From Ahaetulla prasina (Eukaryota; Chordata; Lepidosauria; Squamata; Colubridae): a stretch of 64,000 bases of DNA. The position numbers and the translations under genes were made by a program. Positions 22,250 to 33,049 of this stretch are shown piece by piece. Location: contig NC_080546.1 in NCBI RefSeq assembly GCF_028640845.1, positions 73,079,051-73,143,050 of the forward strand. The letters run 5' to 3'. The notes under the pieces were generated by a model, which saw nothing but the letters and a program-made list of their open reading frames with translations, was not told the DNA's origin and ran no database searches. Positions within the stretch are counted from its first letter, which is position 1. Every line of letters starts with the position of its first letter.

Positions 22250-22601
22250 AGGGATGCAGTGGCTCAGTGGCTAAGGTGCTGAGTTTGTCAATTGAAAGGT
22301 CGGCAGTTCGGCAGTTCGAATCCCTAGTGCTGCATAACAGGGTGAGTTCCCGTGACTTGTCCCAGCTTCTGCCAACCTAGCAGTTCAAAAGCATGTAAAA
22401 AATGCAAGTAGAAAAATAGGGACCACCTTTGGTGGGAAGGTAACAGCATTCTGTGTGCCTTTGGTGTTGAGTCATGCCAGCCACATGACCACAGAGACGT
22501 CTTCGGACAGCACTGGCTCTCTGGTTTTGAAATGGAGATGAGCACCGCCCCCAGAATCAGGAACAACTAGCATATATGTGCGAGGGGAACCTTTACCTTT
22601 A
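22250..22601 (+). mobile_element. Sauria-type SINE, full length
   Basis: Head GGGATGCAGTGGCTCAGTGG, B-box GTTCGAATCC, tail CTTTACCTTTAC. A 14-bp perfect target duplication CTAATCTTGAGGAC lies at 22236-22249 and 22602-22615. Confidence 0.92.
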
Positions 22602-22615
22602 CCTAATCTTGAGGA

Positions 22616-23036
22616 CTGGATCTGGATGAATCTGGATTCATTTCTCATTGAAGGCGGGCAAAAATATGGCTTTACTGTCTCCAGCAGACATAAACTACCA
22701 TCGATACACTGTATATTTTACAAGTAAGCCGTATACCTTTCTTAATAAAGATCCTGTGACACCTGCTTTAATAAATCTTATCAACCAAGCACCCAGGTAT
22801 GATGAATAGAGCTTTTCTCCAAACATAGAAAAATGGGAATAATTGGAAATCTGTATTCTATTCAATTTACGTTGCATCCTCAAATTTTCAAAGGCTGCGA
22901 TGGGATGTTCTGTTCAATCTAGATTGGGGATGGAAAAGGCCTGAAAGGAATTATTTGGTTTTAACTCTCAACATGACTCAGTACTTCACATATCTCCCAA
23001 TATGTCCTTAGAATATAAAAAAGCTTAGTATGAATC
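22616..23036. other. No recognised feature
   Basis: AT-rich, unassigned. Confidence 0.4.
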
Positions 23037-23104
<68 letters not shown>

Positions 23105-23106
23105 AA
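23037..23106 (+). repeat. (GAAA)n microsatellite
   Basis: About 17 AAGA/GAAA units without interruption. Confidence 0.95.
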
Positions 23107-23204
23107 TAGTGATGCACAGAAATGTGTTGTTCTGTGTAATATATTTCTGTATTTACTTGTGTTCTAATTAGTTTTCTCTAAATTCTGGGTTGCTTTAGTT
23201 AGGG

Positions 23205-23334
23205 CAGGGGTCTGCAAACTTGGCTCTTTTAAGACTTGTGGACTTCAGTTCCCAGAGTTCCTCAGCCAGCCGCCTGAGGAACTCTGGGAGTTGAAGTCCA
23301 CAAGTTTTAAAAGAGTCAAGTTTGCAGACTCCTG
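23205..23334. mobile_element. Palindromic hAT MITE, 130 bp
   Basis: The element is nearly one long inverted repeat. It starts CAGGGGTCTGCAAACTTGG and ends AGTTTGCAGACTCCTG, with inner arms GAGTTCCTCAG and CTGAGGAACTC around a short centre. A perfect 8-bp duplication AGTTAGGG flanks it (23197-23204 and 23335-23342). Confidence 0.93.
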
Positions 23335-23442
23335 AGTTAGGGGGATGATGTGAAGGAAACAGTAAACCAAGAGGATTGTGCTTGCATGGAGAACATAGGG
23401 AAGGATATATTTGAGCAATACAGCATATGTTTGCTGATCTGT

Positions 23443-23466
23443 TGTCTGTCTGTCTGTCTGTCTGTC
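23443..23466 (+). repeat. (TCTG)n microsatellite
   Basis: Six TCTG units preceded by a diverged unit. Confidence 0.85.
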
Positions 23467-23605
23467 TATTTATGATCTATGATTTGTTATTTATTGTATT
23501 AATTACATTGACATGATGTGTTCTCTTTCGACCCCTACAAATAAAAGTATACACACATATGCACATTCACAAACACTGGACCTAGGTGTGAACTTTAAAC
23601 ACTAC

Positions 23606-24120
23606 AGGTGGTTCTTAACTAATTATTGGTCATTTACCGACTGTACAAACTTACAACAGCCTCGAAAATAGTGCTTAATGTACTACAAAGTGCTTCTGGC
23701 CATCATAAAATGTTCCATTGGTCCCTCTTCAAGGTCACATGGTCTCATTTCAGGTTCTTGGCAATCTGTAACAGTGGTGAAATTCATTTTTTTTTATTAC
23801 TGGTTCTGTGGGCATGGCTTGATGGGCATGGTGTGGCTTGGTGGGAGTGGCTGGGGAAGGATATTGCAAAATCTCCATTCTGACCTCACTCCAGGGAAAG
23901 GATACTGCAAAATCTCCATTCCCACCCCACTCTGGGGCCAGCCAGAGGTGGCATTTGCTGGTTCTCCGAACTACTCAAAATTTCCGCTACCAGTTCTCCA
24001 GAACCTGTCAGAATCTGCTGGATTTCACCCCTGGTTTGTAAACAGATTGTGATCATAACATGACCATTTGCAGCCTTCTCTTATGGCCTCCCAAGAACAT
24101 CAGTGGGGAAGCCATTGATA
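23606..24120 (+). mobile_element. Old DNA-transposon MITE split by a hAT
   Basis: CAGGTGGTTCTTAACTAATT, then TTTACCGACTGTACAAACTT, resemble the left half of the family whose right half lies at 25640-26000. The hAT MITE at 23772-24033 interrupts it, and related sequence resumes after 24033 (ATCATAACATGACCATTTGC). Confidence 0.5.
23772..24033. mobile_element. hAT MITE, GTGGGCATGGC family
   Basis: It starts CAGTGGTGAAATTCA and ends GGATTTCACCCCTG. The flanking octamers ATCTGTAA and GTTTGTAA match at 6 of 8. Same family as 54740-55020, in opposite orientation. Confidence 0.85.
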
Positions 24121-25288
24121 AACTACACATATTGTTCTCAGATCAGTGGTTTTCCTAGCTCAGTGTATGCAAAGATTGGCAATAGATCTTCAGTATTTTG
24201 GATAGGTTTTCTTCTTCTATCTTCCTAGAAATGTCAAAATTCATCTGCTTCTGAAGTATATGCTATATCTATTAGCTACAGTCGTCCCCTGTGTAATAGT
24301 AATTTTATAGTAGGATAAACTGTGCCACATGCTATCTTGGTATAAAGACCTGCAGACTTTTCCTTTTTGCTATCATCAACATTACCATAATCTTTTTAAA
24401 AAATCCAGCTCCTTGAGAATATTGTTTCCTTATTTTACACTTGGGAAGTGTAAATCTTCTGTAGCTTCAGATAATTCAGAAGCTATAAAAAATACAGCCC
24501 TCTGTACATTGCTTTAGGGGGAAAACAAAAACAGCATCAAGTAATAAAATGGTGGAAATATATCTTCAAATACTGTATTCCTCTGGGGCTCATGGAAGCA
24601 TTTTACTATTTAAACTATTTAAAATAATATTTTTGACCAAGTTATGTTCCTTGAGGGAGAAGGGGGGGAAAAGTAATATATATTGAACCTGCTATAGAGT
24701 AATTTTAAGATTCTCTAACATTCTGCTTTAAAATTTCAGAACAAATGCTGCAAATGAATGAGATTCAAAGCACTAAGATGCAAAGCTATTCAATTTTTAC
24801 CCCCTCTATTCATTGTCAATTAAGAATCCCTACTGCAAATGACTGTTGCTTCAGAAAACAAAGCTGTTCAGTCTCTTTTTACTCTTTGTATGAGAACCAG
24901 ATAACAGCATTTGTTCTTACTAACTTTTATTCTAACGGGGAATGACATCAGAATAGAGAGCGATTGTCATTTGACAATGTTTTATAGGTCTCACTCATCG
25001 GAATATAATTGCTAATCTTAGCCGTGTAGAAGAAATACTTCCTTGACATAAAAGTGGCAGGTGGCATGAATAATTTTATTGTTTACATCTCTGCTCAGCA
25101 CTACAATTTCAATTCTTAGAATTAAAAGAACATTATGTTTTTAACACATCATTGTTTCAGGTGTTTTACTACAACAATGGATTTCATGCTTTAAAAGCAA
25201 TTAGTAATAAAAAAAAAAGATTCTCTTGTTGAGAAATATATTAGACACTGTAACCGCTATTATTATAATATAATATAATAAACCCTGA
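24121..25288. other. No recognised feature
   Basis: More than 1 kb of AT-rich sequence with no recognised repeats. The frames at 24329-24517 and 24745-24945 show no known motif. Confidence 0.4.
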
Positions 25289-25565
25289 CTGCTCTTTAGA
25301 AGGCCAGATCCTGAAGATGAAAGTGAAATACTATGGCCACCTAATGAGAAAGAAAGACTCACTGGAGAAGAGCCTAATGCTGGGAAAGACTGAGGGCAAA
25401 AGAAGAAGAGGACGACAGAGAACGAGGTGGCTGGATGGAGTCACTGAAGCAGTAGGCATGAATTTAAATGGACTCCAGAGGATGGTAGAGGATGGTAGAT
25501 GGAAGGCCTGGAGGAACATTGTCCATGGGGTCGCGATGGGTCAGACATGACTTCACAAATAACAA
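25289..25565 (+). mobile_element. BovB LINE 3' end, open C-terminus
   Basis: The frame 25317-25550 reads MKVKYYGHLMRKKDSLEKSL, then a GRQRTRWLDGVTEA segment and RNIVHGVAMGQT. This is the C-terminal tail of BovB/RTE-type reverse transcriptase proteins. The DNA then ends GGTCGCGATGGGTCAGACAT, the BovB 3' terminus. 5'-truncated. Confidence 0.82.
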
Positions 25566-25639
25566 CAAACCATTATTATGGTTATTAACCTTATTGTTTT
25601 TATATTATATTAATAATATAAATGGCTGATATTTATGAC

Positions 25640-26000
25640 TGTTGCTGTGTTCCAAAGTCATGTGATCACCTTTTGCGACCCTCTGACAGGCAAAGACAAT
25701 GGGGGAAGCCAGATTCACTTAACAACCTGGTTACTAACTAATCAAGCAGTGATTCACTTAACAACTGTGGCAAGAAAGGTCATAAAATGGCACAAAACTC
25801 ATTTAAATGTTTCACTTACCAACAAAAAATGGGGAACCCAGATTCACTTAATGACCGGATTACTAACTAATCAAGCAATGATTCACTTAACAACTATGGC
25901 AAGAAAGTTCATAAAGCGGGACAAAACTCACTTAACAAATGTTTCACTTATCAACAGAAATTTGGGGCTCAATTGTGGTTGTAAGTTGAGGATTACCTGC
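25640..26000 (+). mobile_element. DNA-transposon MITE with internal duplication
   Basis: The family is recognised by GTCATGTGATCACCTTTTGC, repeated GATTCACTTAACAAC, and the end TGAGGATTACCTGCAG. Inside, a 129-bp unit is tandemly repeated (25711-25839 and 25840-25968), each carrying TTACTAACTAATCAAGCA. It has no coding capacity. Confidence 0.6.
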
Positions 26001-26581
26001 AGTAGATAACAAGAAATGTTATCTGCATGGATCTGCATGTTCTATTAGCAGTTTAAGCCTTCCTTTTCTATGTGAGAAAAGTGTCTTTCCCTGTTGTGAC
26101 CCAGACCCAAGTAGATAGTAATAAACTTAGTCCATGGAAAAACAAACTTTATTTGAACAGCTGAGAATTACTTCATTCCCAGCATCGTTCAAGTCAAAGT
26201 AAAACAAATGCCTCCCAACACAAATTCCTCAGTTATCTCACAAACCTTAATCCAATTTGGCAAACTGCCAAAGGCCCTTCCTGGCAAATGTCCAGAAACC
26301 ACAAAAACAAAGATGTAGATGAAGCAGAAGACACAGCTACAACGTTGTTTTCTGGCAAAGCTGAAACACCGGTACTGGTCTGTTTTAAGCCTTATGGGAG
26401 GGGCCAATCATCTCTTGGCCCTACTTTTTATTTATTTTTATTTATTTATTTTATTTTATTTTGTCACACAGTATATATAAGCATAAGCATGTAATAACTA
26501 TACAATATATAATATAATATAATACAATATATAAGCATATATATAAGTATATATATAAGATCTCTTAGAAATGGGGTGATG

Positions 26582-27099
26582 TGTTCTGTCCCCCCCAACC
26601 ACAATCAATTAGAAACGCAAACTGACTAGATGTGCCAGAAATTTATTCTTGCCAAGTCCTCTTATCTATCAGAGTGACTGCAGTCCGAGCTGGAACAATC
26701 CCAAAGTTCAGAAGGAAACGAAACAGAATCCAGGAGCCAAAGTACAGCCAATGTCAATTGTTTGTTCGTCACAAGAACTATAGGGCAGCCCCTCCTGCTT
26801 TTATATCCTGTGTGGTGTGGCTCCATGACTTAGCACTCTCTAGGCCTGCCCCACCCTTTCTTTTGATGTTGCCGTCTCTCCTGTCTGTGATACCGGGGGT
26901 CCAGCCATGACTGGTTGCCTGAGAGGGAGGAGATGCAGGAGACAGAGGCCTCGTCATTTCCTCCACCTGGTCTGCCTCCGAGACTTGGAGCAGAGCCAGA
27001 GAAGGAGGCTCCACAGAGGGAAGCCCTGTTGGCTCTTCCCCCTCGCTCTCTGAGTCACTTTCTGCCAGGAGGCCAGGTTCGGGGGGCGAAGACACAACA
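26582..27099 (-). mobile_element. Solo LTR 'LTR-B' nested in J1
   Basis: Ends TGTTCTGTCCCCCC and GAAGACACAACA, 518 bp. The 5-bp flanks TGATG (26577-26581) and TGAGG (27100-27104) match at 4 of 5. Discounting the LTR restores the LINE order CTTAGAAATGGGGTGA then GGTCAATAGTAGACAG. A sister copy is 46982-47526. Confidence 0.87.
26778..27095 (-). CDS. LTR-B internal open frame, acidic
   Basis: A 105-codon frame inside the LTR begins MSSPPEPGLLAESDSESEGE and turns Pro/Ser-rich. It has no known domain. It parallels the acidic frame of the sister LTR-B (VPGLGLLDSDDSESEEED at 47259-47526) and of LTR-A. It may be a leader peptide remnant, or simply a property of the LTR sequence. No function is claimed. 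Confidence 0.35.
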   Translation of the reverse strand: MSSPPEPGLLAESDSESEGEEPTGLPSVEPPSLALLQVSEADQVEEMTRPLSPASPPSQATSHGWTPGITDRRDGNIKRKGGAGLESAKSWSHTTQDIKAGGAAL

Positions 27100-27576
27100 T
27101 GAGGTCAATAGTAGACAGTTTTTGGTTGAAGCTTTGGGGATTTTGGGAAGAGACCACAGAGTCAGGTAGTTTATTCCAAGCATTAACAACTCTGTTACTG
27201 AAGTCATATTTTCTGCAATCAAGATTGGAGGCCTTAACATTAAGCTTAAATCTATTGTGTGCTCGTGTATTGTTGCAATTGAAGCTGAAGTAGTCTTCGA
27301 CAGGAAGGACATTGAAATAGATGATTTTATGAGTTAAACTCAGGTCATGTCTAAGGCGGCGTAGTTCTAAATTTTCTAAGCCAAGGATTTCAAGTCTGGT
27401 GGTATAAGGTATTTTGTTGTATTCAAAGGAGTAGAGAACTCTTCTTGTAAAATATTTCTGGACACATTCAATGTCAGAAATGTGGTATGGGTTCCAGACA
27501 GTCGAGCTATATTCAAGAATTGGTCTAGCAAATGTTATATATGCTCTGGTTAGTAGTGTAGTGTTTTTGGAGAAGA

Positions 27577-27780
27577 AGCTACGCTCCCGAGTTGTCCTCT
27601 CTGCTTGAGCTGCTCTTGCCTTCTGGCAGCTCTTCTTATGCGTGCATTAGGAACAGGCTCTTCCTGTTCCTCTGCCTCACTACTATCAGGTTCTGGAGGC
27701 TCTGGAGGCCACACCTCACTCCCCGATGGCCCTGGCTTCACCTCAGACTCATCGCTGTCCGACTCCATTACCAGCTCCAT
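27577..27780 (-). CDS. LTR-A internal open frame, acidic then Arg-rich
   Basis: From an in-LTR methionine the frame reads MELVMESDSDESEVKPGPSG, then EAEEQEEPVPNARIRRAARR and QEQLKQRG. The sister LTR at 34063-34665 keeps the same frame over its middle part (EAEEQEEPVP identical, then MRRASRRQEQLKKKGQLG), although its first part is shifted. Such frame conservation between copies suggests past selection, or a recent common source. No domain is recognised. Confidence 0.4.
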
Positions 27781-27989
27781 AGGCTGCTGACGGAGCACAA
27801 CATTCCCTATTACCAGCATAAGTTTCCCTCAAGTATATAACTAAATGACATTGTTCTCCACTCATGCCCAGTCCATTACAAATGCATTCCCAGCTGAGTT
27901 TTGCAACTCTGCTTGTTCAAAAGTACTATTTTCTATCCTAAACTAAGTCCTTCCAAATGATTGGCATATTATTCTTCATTCCAGTCTAA

Positions 27990-28300
27990 TCACATCTTCA
28001 ATATTAATTGGCTACAACAATTATTGGCCCCTTCTCAAAAAGCCATTCCTTGGCCCTATCATTTGAAAACTATCTGCCAGTATCTGATTTAATATGCCTT
28101 AGTAAGGTTGTTGAGAAAGTGGTTGGACTTCTGGTGATAAAGAATATTTGGATCTCTTTCAGTCAGGCTTCAGCTCTGGGGATGAGGTGTAGACAGCAAA
28201 GTTGTTCATATAGATGACTTATAGTGTGATCTGGAAGAATGTGCCCTTTCTAGCATTGCTAGATATCAGGAGATAGCTAGAGCGCTAGATCACTAGATTG
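27990..28300 (+). mobile_element. Ancient L2 LINE, first part
   Basis: Translation gives LDLFQSGFSSGDE, matching LDPFQSGFRPGYSTE of the younger L2. The copy resumes at 29895 after a 1.6-kb block of later insertions. Confidence 0.55.
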
Positions 28301-28317
28301 ATCAATCGATAGATAGA

Positions 28318-29013
28318 TAGCATGTTTCCCTGAAAATAAGAACCAGTCTTATGTTTTTTCCCACTAAAAAGGGCCTCTCTTATTTTCTGGGGATGTCTTC
28401 CACTGACTCACCTTGTGGCAGCAGCACTGTCAGCCCCACCCAGCAGGCACCCGCTGCCATCTCACTTCTTCTGCCGCCGCTTGCCTCTGCTGTACGTGGC
28501 ACCCCCAGTGTCTGTTTTGTTATCAGAGGCCTTCAGGAAAGAAACGAGGTTTGGGATTGATGCGCATGTCCATCTGGAGCTCTTTTATTGACAGCAGAGG
28601 CTTTCCTGAGGCCTCTGATGGTGAAACCGAGGCCAGGGGGTACTGTGCGCATCAATCCAGAGCGCTTTTTTCGGCTGCAGAGGCCTTTCCTGACAGCAAA
28701 ACGGAGGCTGGGGGCGATTCGCACAAGCAGCAGCAAGTGACTGTGGAAGAAGTGGGGCTGGCAAGGCAAAGCAGGTGTCAGGGTGTGTGAGGCCTGGCTA
28801 CAACTGTCTGAAGGTAAGCAGCTCCACCACCACCATCCCCACCCTCGCTTGATTTTTACCTCACCCCATCCTGTGCAACCAGGTGCAACAGAGTGGGCAG
28901 GATCTTAACGAGGGCTTATTTTGGGTGGGGTAGGACTTATATTGGGCACATGTGTAAAAATCAAATTATGGCTTATTTTCAGGATAGGTCTTATTTTCAG
29001 GGAAACTTGTTAG
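28318..29013. mobile_element. DNA transposon with TTTCCCTGAAAATAAGA ends
   Basis: The left end GTTTCCCTGAAAATAAGAAC and right end GTCTTATTTTCAGGGAAAC are inverted repeats of at least 17 bp. Next to them are secondary copies (TCTTATTTTCTGGGG near 28377; GGCTTATTTTCAGGATAGG near 28970). The GC-rich interior contains frames (28413-28790) without known domains. No clear target duplication was found. Confidence 0.65.
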
Positions 29014-29056
29014 AGAGGCAGACAGACAGACAGGCAGACAGAGACAGACAGACAAA
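29014..29056 (+). repeat. (CAGA)n microsatellite
   Basis: Interrupted GACA/CAGA units directly right of the DNA transposon. Confidence 0.85.
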
Positions 29057-29146
29057 AAATGCAGAAGGAAACAGACTCCATAAGAAGACAAAAATATACT
29101 TTATTGAGATATTGCTAAAATGACAGAAAGTGGCAAGTCTGCTTGT

Positions 29147-29315
29147 AATAGAATAGAATAATTGGGTTGGACAGGATCTAGGAGGTCTTTTACTCCAACC
29201 TCAATGGTATAGGGTCTCAAGCAGGAGACCCTATACCATTTCAGACAAATGGTTGTCCAATCTCTTTTTGAAAGCCTCCAATGGAGCACTCACAACTTCT
29301 GAAGTGAATTGCTCT
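29147..29315 (-). mobile_element. CR1 LINE 3' fragment
   Basis: AATAGAATAGAATAATTGGG, then CTCCAACCTCAATGG, CAGACAAATGGTTGTCCAAT and GCACTCACAACTTCTGAAG are the inverted CR1 3' end. A pair GGTATAGGGTCTC / GAGACCCTATACC at 29207-29234 forms a local inverted repeat. Confidence 0.8.
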
Positions 29316-29742
29316 CATCCTTGTGCTTTATAATTATATAAATTTATAATCAGCTTTAATTGCAATAATACAAGGGCAACCAATAGATTTAAACTTAATG
29401 TTAACCGCTTTAATCTAGATTGCAGAAAATATGACTTCTGTAACAGAATCATCAGTGCTTGGAATACTTTACCTGACTCTGTGGTCTCTTCCCATAATCC
29501 TAAAAGCTTTAACCAAAAACTTTCTACTATTGACCTCACCCCATTCCTAAGAGGACCATAAGGGGCGTGCATAAGCGCACAAACGTGCCTACCGTTCCTG
29601 TCCTATTGTTTTTCTTTTTTTCTTCCTATATATATATATGGTCATACCTCCTAATATTTACTCATATATATGTTTATATGCTATATAATCTTTTTGTATG
29701 ATGTTGTGACAAAATAAATAAATAAAAAATAAATAAAAAGAA
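29316..29742 (+). mobile_element. J1 LINE 3' end
   Basis: Translation gives RFKLNVNRFNLDCRKYDFC-type residues and VVSSHNPKSFNQKLSTIDLT, then the 3' UTR ending GTTGTGACAAAATAAATAAA. 5'-truncated. Confidence 0.8.
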
Positions 29743-29818
29743 GGAATTTACCTTAGTCTCTTCCACATGCTGACTTGTTTCTCAAGACTTAAGGAATATT
29801 TCAGCTCTCTTTGCTTAT

Positions 29819-29870
29819 ACATACATACATACATACATACATACATACATACATACATACATACATACAC
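29819..29870 (+). repeat. (TACA)n microsatellite
   Basis: About thirteen TACA units. Confidence 0.95.
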
Positions 29871-29894
29871 AGTATAATCTTACCTATTTTCCCT

Positions 29895-30300
29895 AAGTTC
29901 ATCAGTCTGATTCTTCTCATCCTGTAACATTTAATATCATTGATCATGATATCTTATTGGATTGCCTGTGATATTGGGTATTGGAAGCATTATTTTGCTA
30001 TAGCTCCATACTACCCTAAGCAGATCAAAATTAATGGAAGAGCAATACCCCATTGTTCACTTGCTATCCTGTTTTGATTAACATATACATGAAATGATGG
30101 GGACAGATATCCATTCATTTGGGCATTATTCATATGCTGATATCTAGTTTTATATATTTAATCAGGGCTGAATGGGAGATGTGATTGAAACTTTAATGCA
30201 GTGCTGAGAGATTCTAAGGGATGAAATCCACATAAAATACTGAAATTGATGGTGGCAAGATGGTGGGGCTTAATAACAGGATTGCAATACTTCTAAAGAA
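29895..30300 (+). mobile_element. Ancient L2 LINE, second part
   Basis: TFNIIDHDILLDCL matches AFDTIDHGILLRRL of L2 motif A, and the copy lies in phase with the part at 27990-28300. Heavily mutated. Confidence 0.55.
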
Positions 30301-30439
30301 CTGGTGCACATGGACTAAAGACTCCTACTGGAGTCGTAGTGGAAGACATGCCCAAGAGAACTGTTGACCAGCTTTAGTAGGGTCTCCAATTGAGTCCTTT
30401 TCTGGACCTGGATGTATGTATATAATATAATAATATAAC

Positions 30440-31445
30440 CTGTATATGAAATAGTACTTGAGCAGATGGTTGGATTAGAAGACCTTCAAAGTCCCTTCCA
30501 ACTCTGTTAATCTGTTATTCTGATTAGAATCCTGCATCTAGTTTTGGTGACCACAATCTAAAAAAATGTTGAGACTCTGGAAAGACTGCAGACAACAACA
30601 ACAAACTTGATTTGGGGGGGTGGAGCTAAAACGTATTTATTTTATTTTATTTTATTTATTTTGTCACAACAATATATATAAGCATAAGCATGAAATAATT
30701 ATACAATATATAAGCATATATATGAGTATGCGTATGTAATAACTATATTAATTGGATATAACGAAAGGAAACAATAGGACAGGAACGGTACACACGATTG
30801 TGCTCTTATGCACGCCCCTTACAGACCTCTTAGGTGAGGTCAAAGGTAGATAGTTTTTGGTTGAAGCTTTGGGGATTTTGGGAAGATACCACAGAGTCAG
30901 GTAGTGTATTCCAAGCATTAACAACTCTGTTACTGAAGTCATATTTTCTGCAATCAAGATTGGAGCCCTTAACATTAAGCTTAAATCTATTGTGTGCTCG
31001 TGTATTGTTACAATTGAAGCTGAAGTAGTCTTTGACAGGAAGGACATTGTAATAGATGATTCTATGAGTGAAACTCAGGTCATGCTGAAGGCGGCGTAGT
31101 TCTAAATTTTCTAAACCCAGGATTTCAAGTCTGGTGGCATAAGGTATTTTGTTGTAATCAGAGGAGTGGAGAACTCTTCTTGTAAGATATTTCTGGACAC
31201 GTTCAATTGTATTGATGTCAGAAATGTGGTATGGGTTCCAAATGAAGAAGTGTTGCAGGAATTGGGTATGTATAGTCTAGTGGATGGAAGGATTGGGGTG
31301 ACATGATAGCAGTCTTCCAATATTTGAAGGGCTGCCACAAAGAATGGGGGTCAGCCTATTTTCCAAAGCACTGCAAAGCAAGGCAAGAAGCAATGGATTG
31401 AAATTAATCAATAATAGAAGCAACCTAGAACTAAGGAGAAATTGA
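30440..31445 (+). mobile_element. CR1 C-terminal pieces split by a J1 LINE
   Basis: A CR1-type 3' end (30460-30523, CCTTCAAAGTCCCTTCCAAC) is followed by the CR1 C-terminal coding stretch (TGTTGAGACTCTGGAAAG). It stops near TAAAACGTAT at 30634 and resumes at about 31229 with AAGTGTTGCAGGAATTGGG. The J1 insert lies between. Confidence 0.7.
30635..31228 (-). mobile_element. J1 LINE 3' part
   Basis: Inverted (ATTTT)n tail and GTCACAACAATATATATAAG, then the RT C-terminal frame 30748-31047 (MLRAPILIAENMTSVTELLM is the off-frame readout of the same conserved DNA). 5'-truncated; inserted in CR1. Confidence 0.82.
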
Positions 31446-31485
31446 TCTATAATGTGTGAGTTTTTATTTTACAATAAATCTACGT

Positions 31486-31772
31486 GTAAAGTCATCACGA
31501 TTACAACTCAATCCAAGCCTGCCCTGTTGCTGGTCGTCACTGATTGGCTAAGACGTGAGCAGCCAAACAGCGGGAAATTGCAGCCCTCCTATTGGTTCCT
31601 CCAGTCTGACAGCTCCCTATTTAACTATCTGTCAGACAGCCACTGTTGTTGTCAATGTTCTAGCTCACACAAAGTTGCCTTGCTCTGTTAGCAATTACTG
31701 GTTAGCAATAAACAAGTTGTGTTTACACCAGCCCAGCCTCAGACTCTCCTTGCCTGGTTCTCCATACAGAAC
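31486..31772 (+). mobile_element. Probable solo LTR 'LTR-E'
   Basis: LTR-like architecture: two CCAAT-type boxes (TGATTGGCTAAG, CTATTGGTTCC), a TATA-like CCCTATTTAACTATC, a polyadenylation signal TAGCAATAAACAAG and a downstream end CATACAGAACACA. The left boundary (TGTAAAGTC) is uncertain and no target duplication was found. Confidence 0.5.
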
Positions 31773-31775
31773 ACA

Positions 31776-32550
31776 ATGCATCAAGAATGTTTACAAATGT
31801 TCAAAGACAGATAAAACAGGACAACATACATTGCTTTGCCGGGGAGCTCATGCAGAATTCTATTGTTTGGCTTGTCTGTCTTACAACTTGTTACTAACAA
31901 ATACGTTATGCAGGCAATCTGTTAACATATATATTTATACCAAAAAAGCTATAAATGCATTTTCATGACCATTTAACTATGACAAAATGTTTTTAAAAAT
32001 CCCAAAGTTTACATCTACAGTTTTAACATTTACTTGTCAGTAATAAAATGAATACATTTCAACATGCTAAGTTGCCCTGAAATTTCACTGCAATAAATAG
32101 AACCTTCTGTACAAATTGAGGAAAATAATCTTAACTTATTGAATGGAGCTATTTAACAGTGCTTCAACCCTTTCAAAATATATACAATAAAATGAAAAGC
32201 ATTGCTTTGAAGAATAATACAGTATGTGCAATTATTGTCATATTGGCCCACCAAATTTAACATGTTAAAAACAAAATGTAAGACATCATATACTGGTTTT
32301 AAAGTTTATCTTCTTTGACATATTTCCTGTGATCTCTTCTCCACATACAGTGCCTGCTTTTCAATTAGGAAAAAAAAACTAATACTGAGATTAAGTCTAA
32401 AATACTACAACTAGTAACAGAGGGCTTGATTCCAAGCATATCTAAATTAACCACCATCTTTATTAACTTACATTATTTCTCCTTGCACTCCAGACTCAGG
32501 CATTGTTCATTTTTACAGTTGTTTTATGATGGAAAAAATGCTGGACCATA
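31776..32550. other. No recognised feature
   Basis: AT-rich, unassigned. Confidence 0.4.
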
Positions 32551-32552
32551 TG

Positions 32553-33049
32553 CTATGACTTGATAAGTATTCCTTTCAAATAAACCACATGCTTGGAAAA
32601 AGCTTTCACGCTTAGAATTTCCAACTTCCCAGCAGACATCTGTAATTCTCCCAACATGTTGCATAATAGAATAACGACCACAATTGGACATTTGTGACGT
32701 TCAAAACCATAAGAGGGTTGTACAGTGGTATTATGTTGTCCAAATGCTGTCAAAGAAGGAGAATCAACTTGATCTACTCAAGCGCAAGCAATCTGCCAGA
32801 GTAATAAACTGAAATTGCCTGAAAAATTGCTTGAACACCATCCGTGACCCCAAACTTTCAATAACTATCGAGAAAGACATATTGTGGATGTACCTTCACT
32901 AACTTGACATCCTTAGCTACTGCAAACACATCTATCAAACAGATACTTCCAGGAAATGTTTTCTCTCTGGAGTTCTTAAAAGGTAAAGTGCTACGGACAT
33001 ATTTGGAAGTGTAACAATCTGATGCTCCCGGCTTCATGCCCCAATACAC
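32553..33049 (-). pseudogene. Possible decayed coding remnant, unknown
   Basis: Two adjacent minus-strand frames (32858-33049 and 32553-32753) have protein-like composition. They include FPGSICLIDVFAVAKDVKLV, then KVHPQYVFLD, and further on GERHKCPIVV-like and MSAGKLEILSVKAFSKH. They are separated by stops and shifts. I do not recognise the protein. A decayed processed pseudogene is one reading, chance another. Confidence 0.2.

Larger units (their letters stand above)
26427..27575 (-). mobile_element. J1 LINE inserted in LTR-A
   Basis: The inverted tail (TTTATTTATTTTATTTTATT) with GTCACACAGTATATATAAGC marks the 3' end. The RT C-terminal region continues to about 27575, where LTR sequence resumes (CTCCCGAGTTGTCC). 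It is split by LTR-B at 26582-27099. Remnant residues include FSFNCNN and NKLP-type segments. Confidence 0.8.
26092..27802 (-). mobile_element. Solo LTR 'LTR-A' holding nested insertions
   Basis: The outer ends are TGTTGTGACC (26092) and GGAGCACAACA (27802). They are flanked by a perfect 5-bp target duplication TTCCC (26087-26091 and 27803-27807). Once the 1.1-kb insert at 26427-27575 is discounted about 560 bp remain, close to the 603-bp sister LTR at 34063-34665. The minus-strand orientation follows from that plus-strand sister. Probably from an endogenous gypsy- or retrovirus-like element; no internal genes remain. Confidence 0.88.

Noticed and set aside
28413..28790. 125-codon frame inside a DNA transposon
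   Set aside because: No transposase motif; likely a chance frame in GC-rich sequence.
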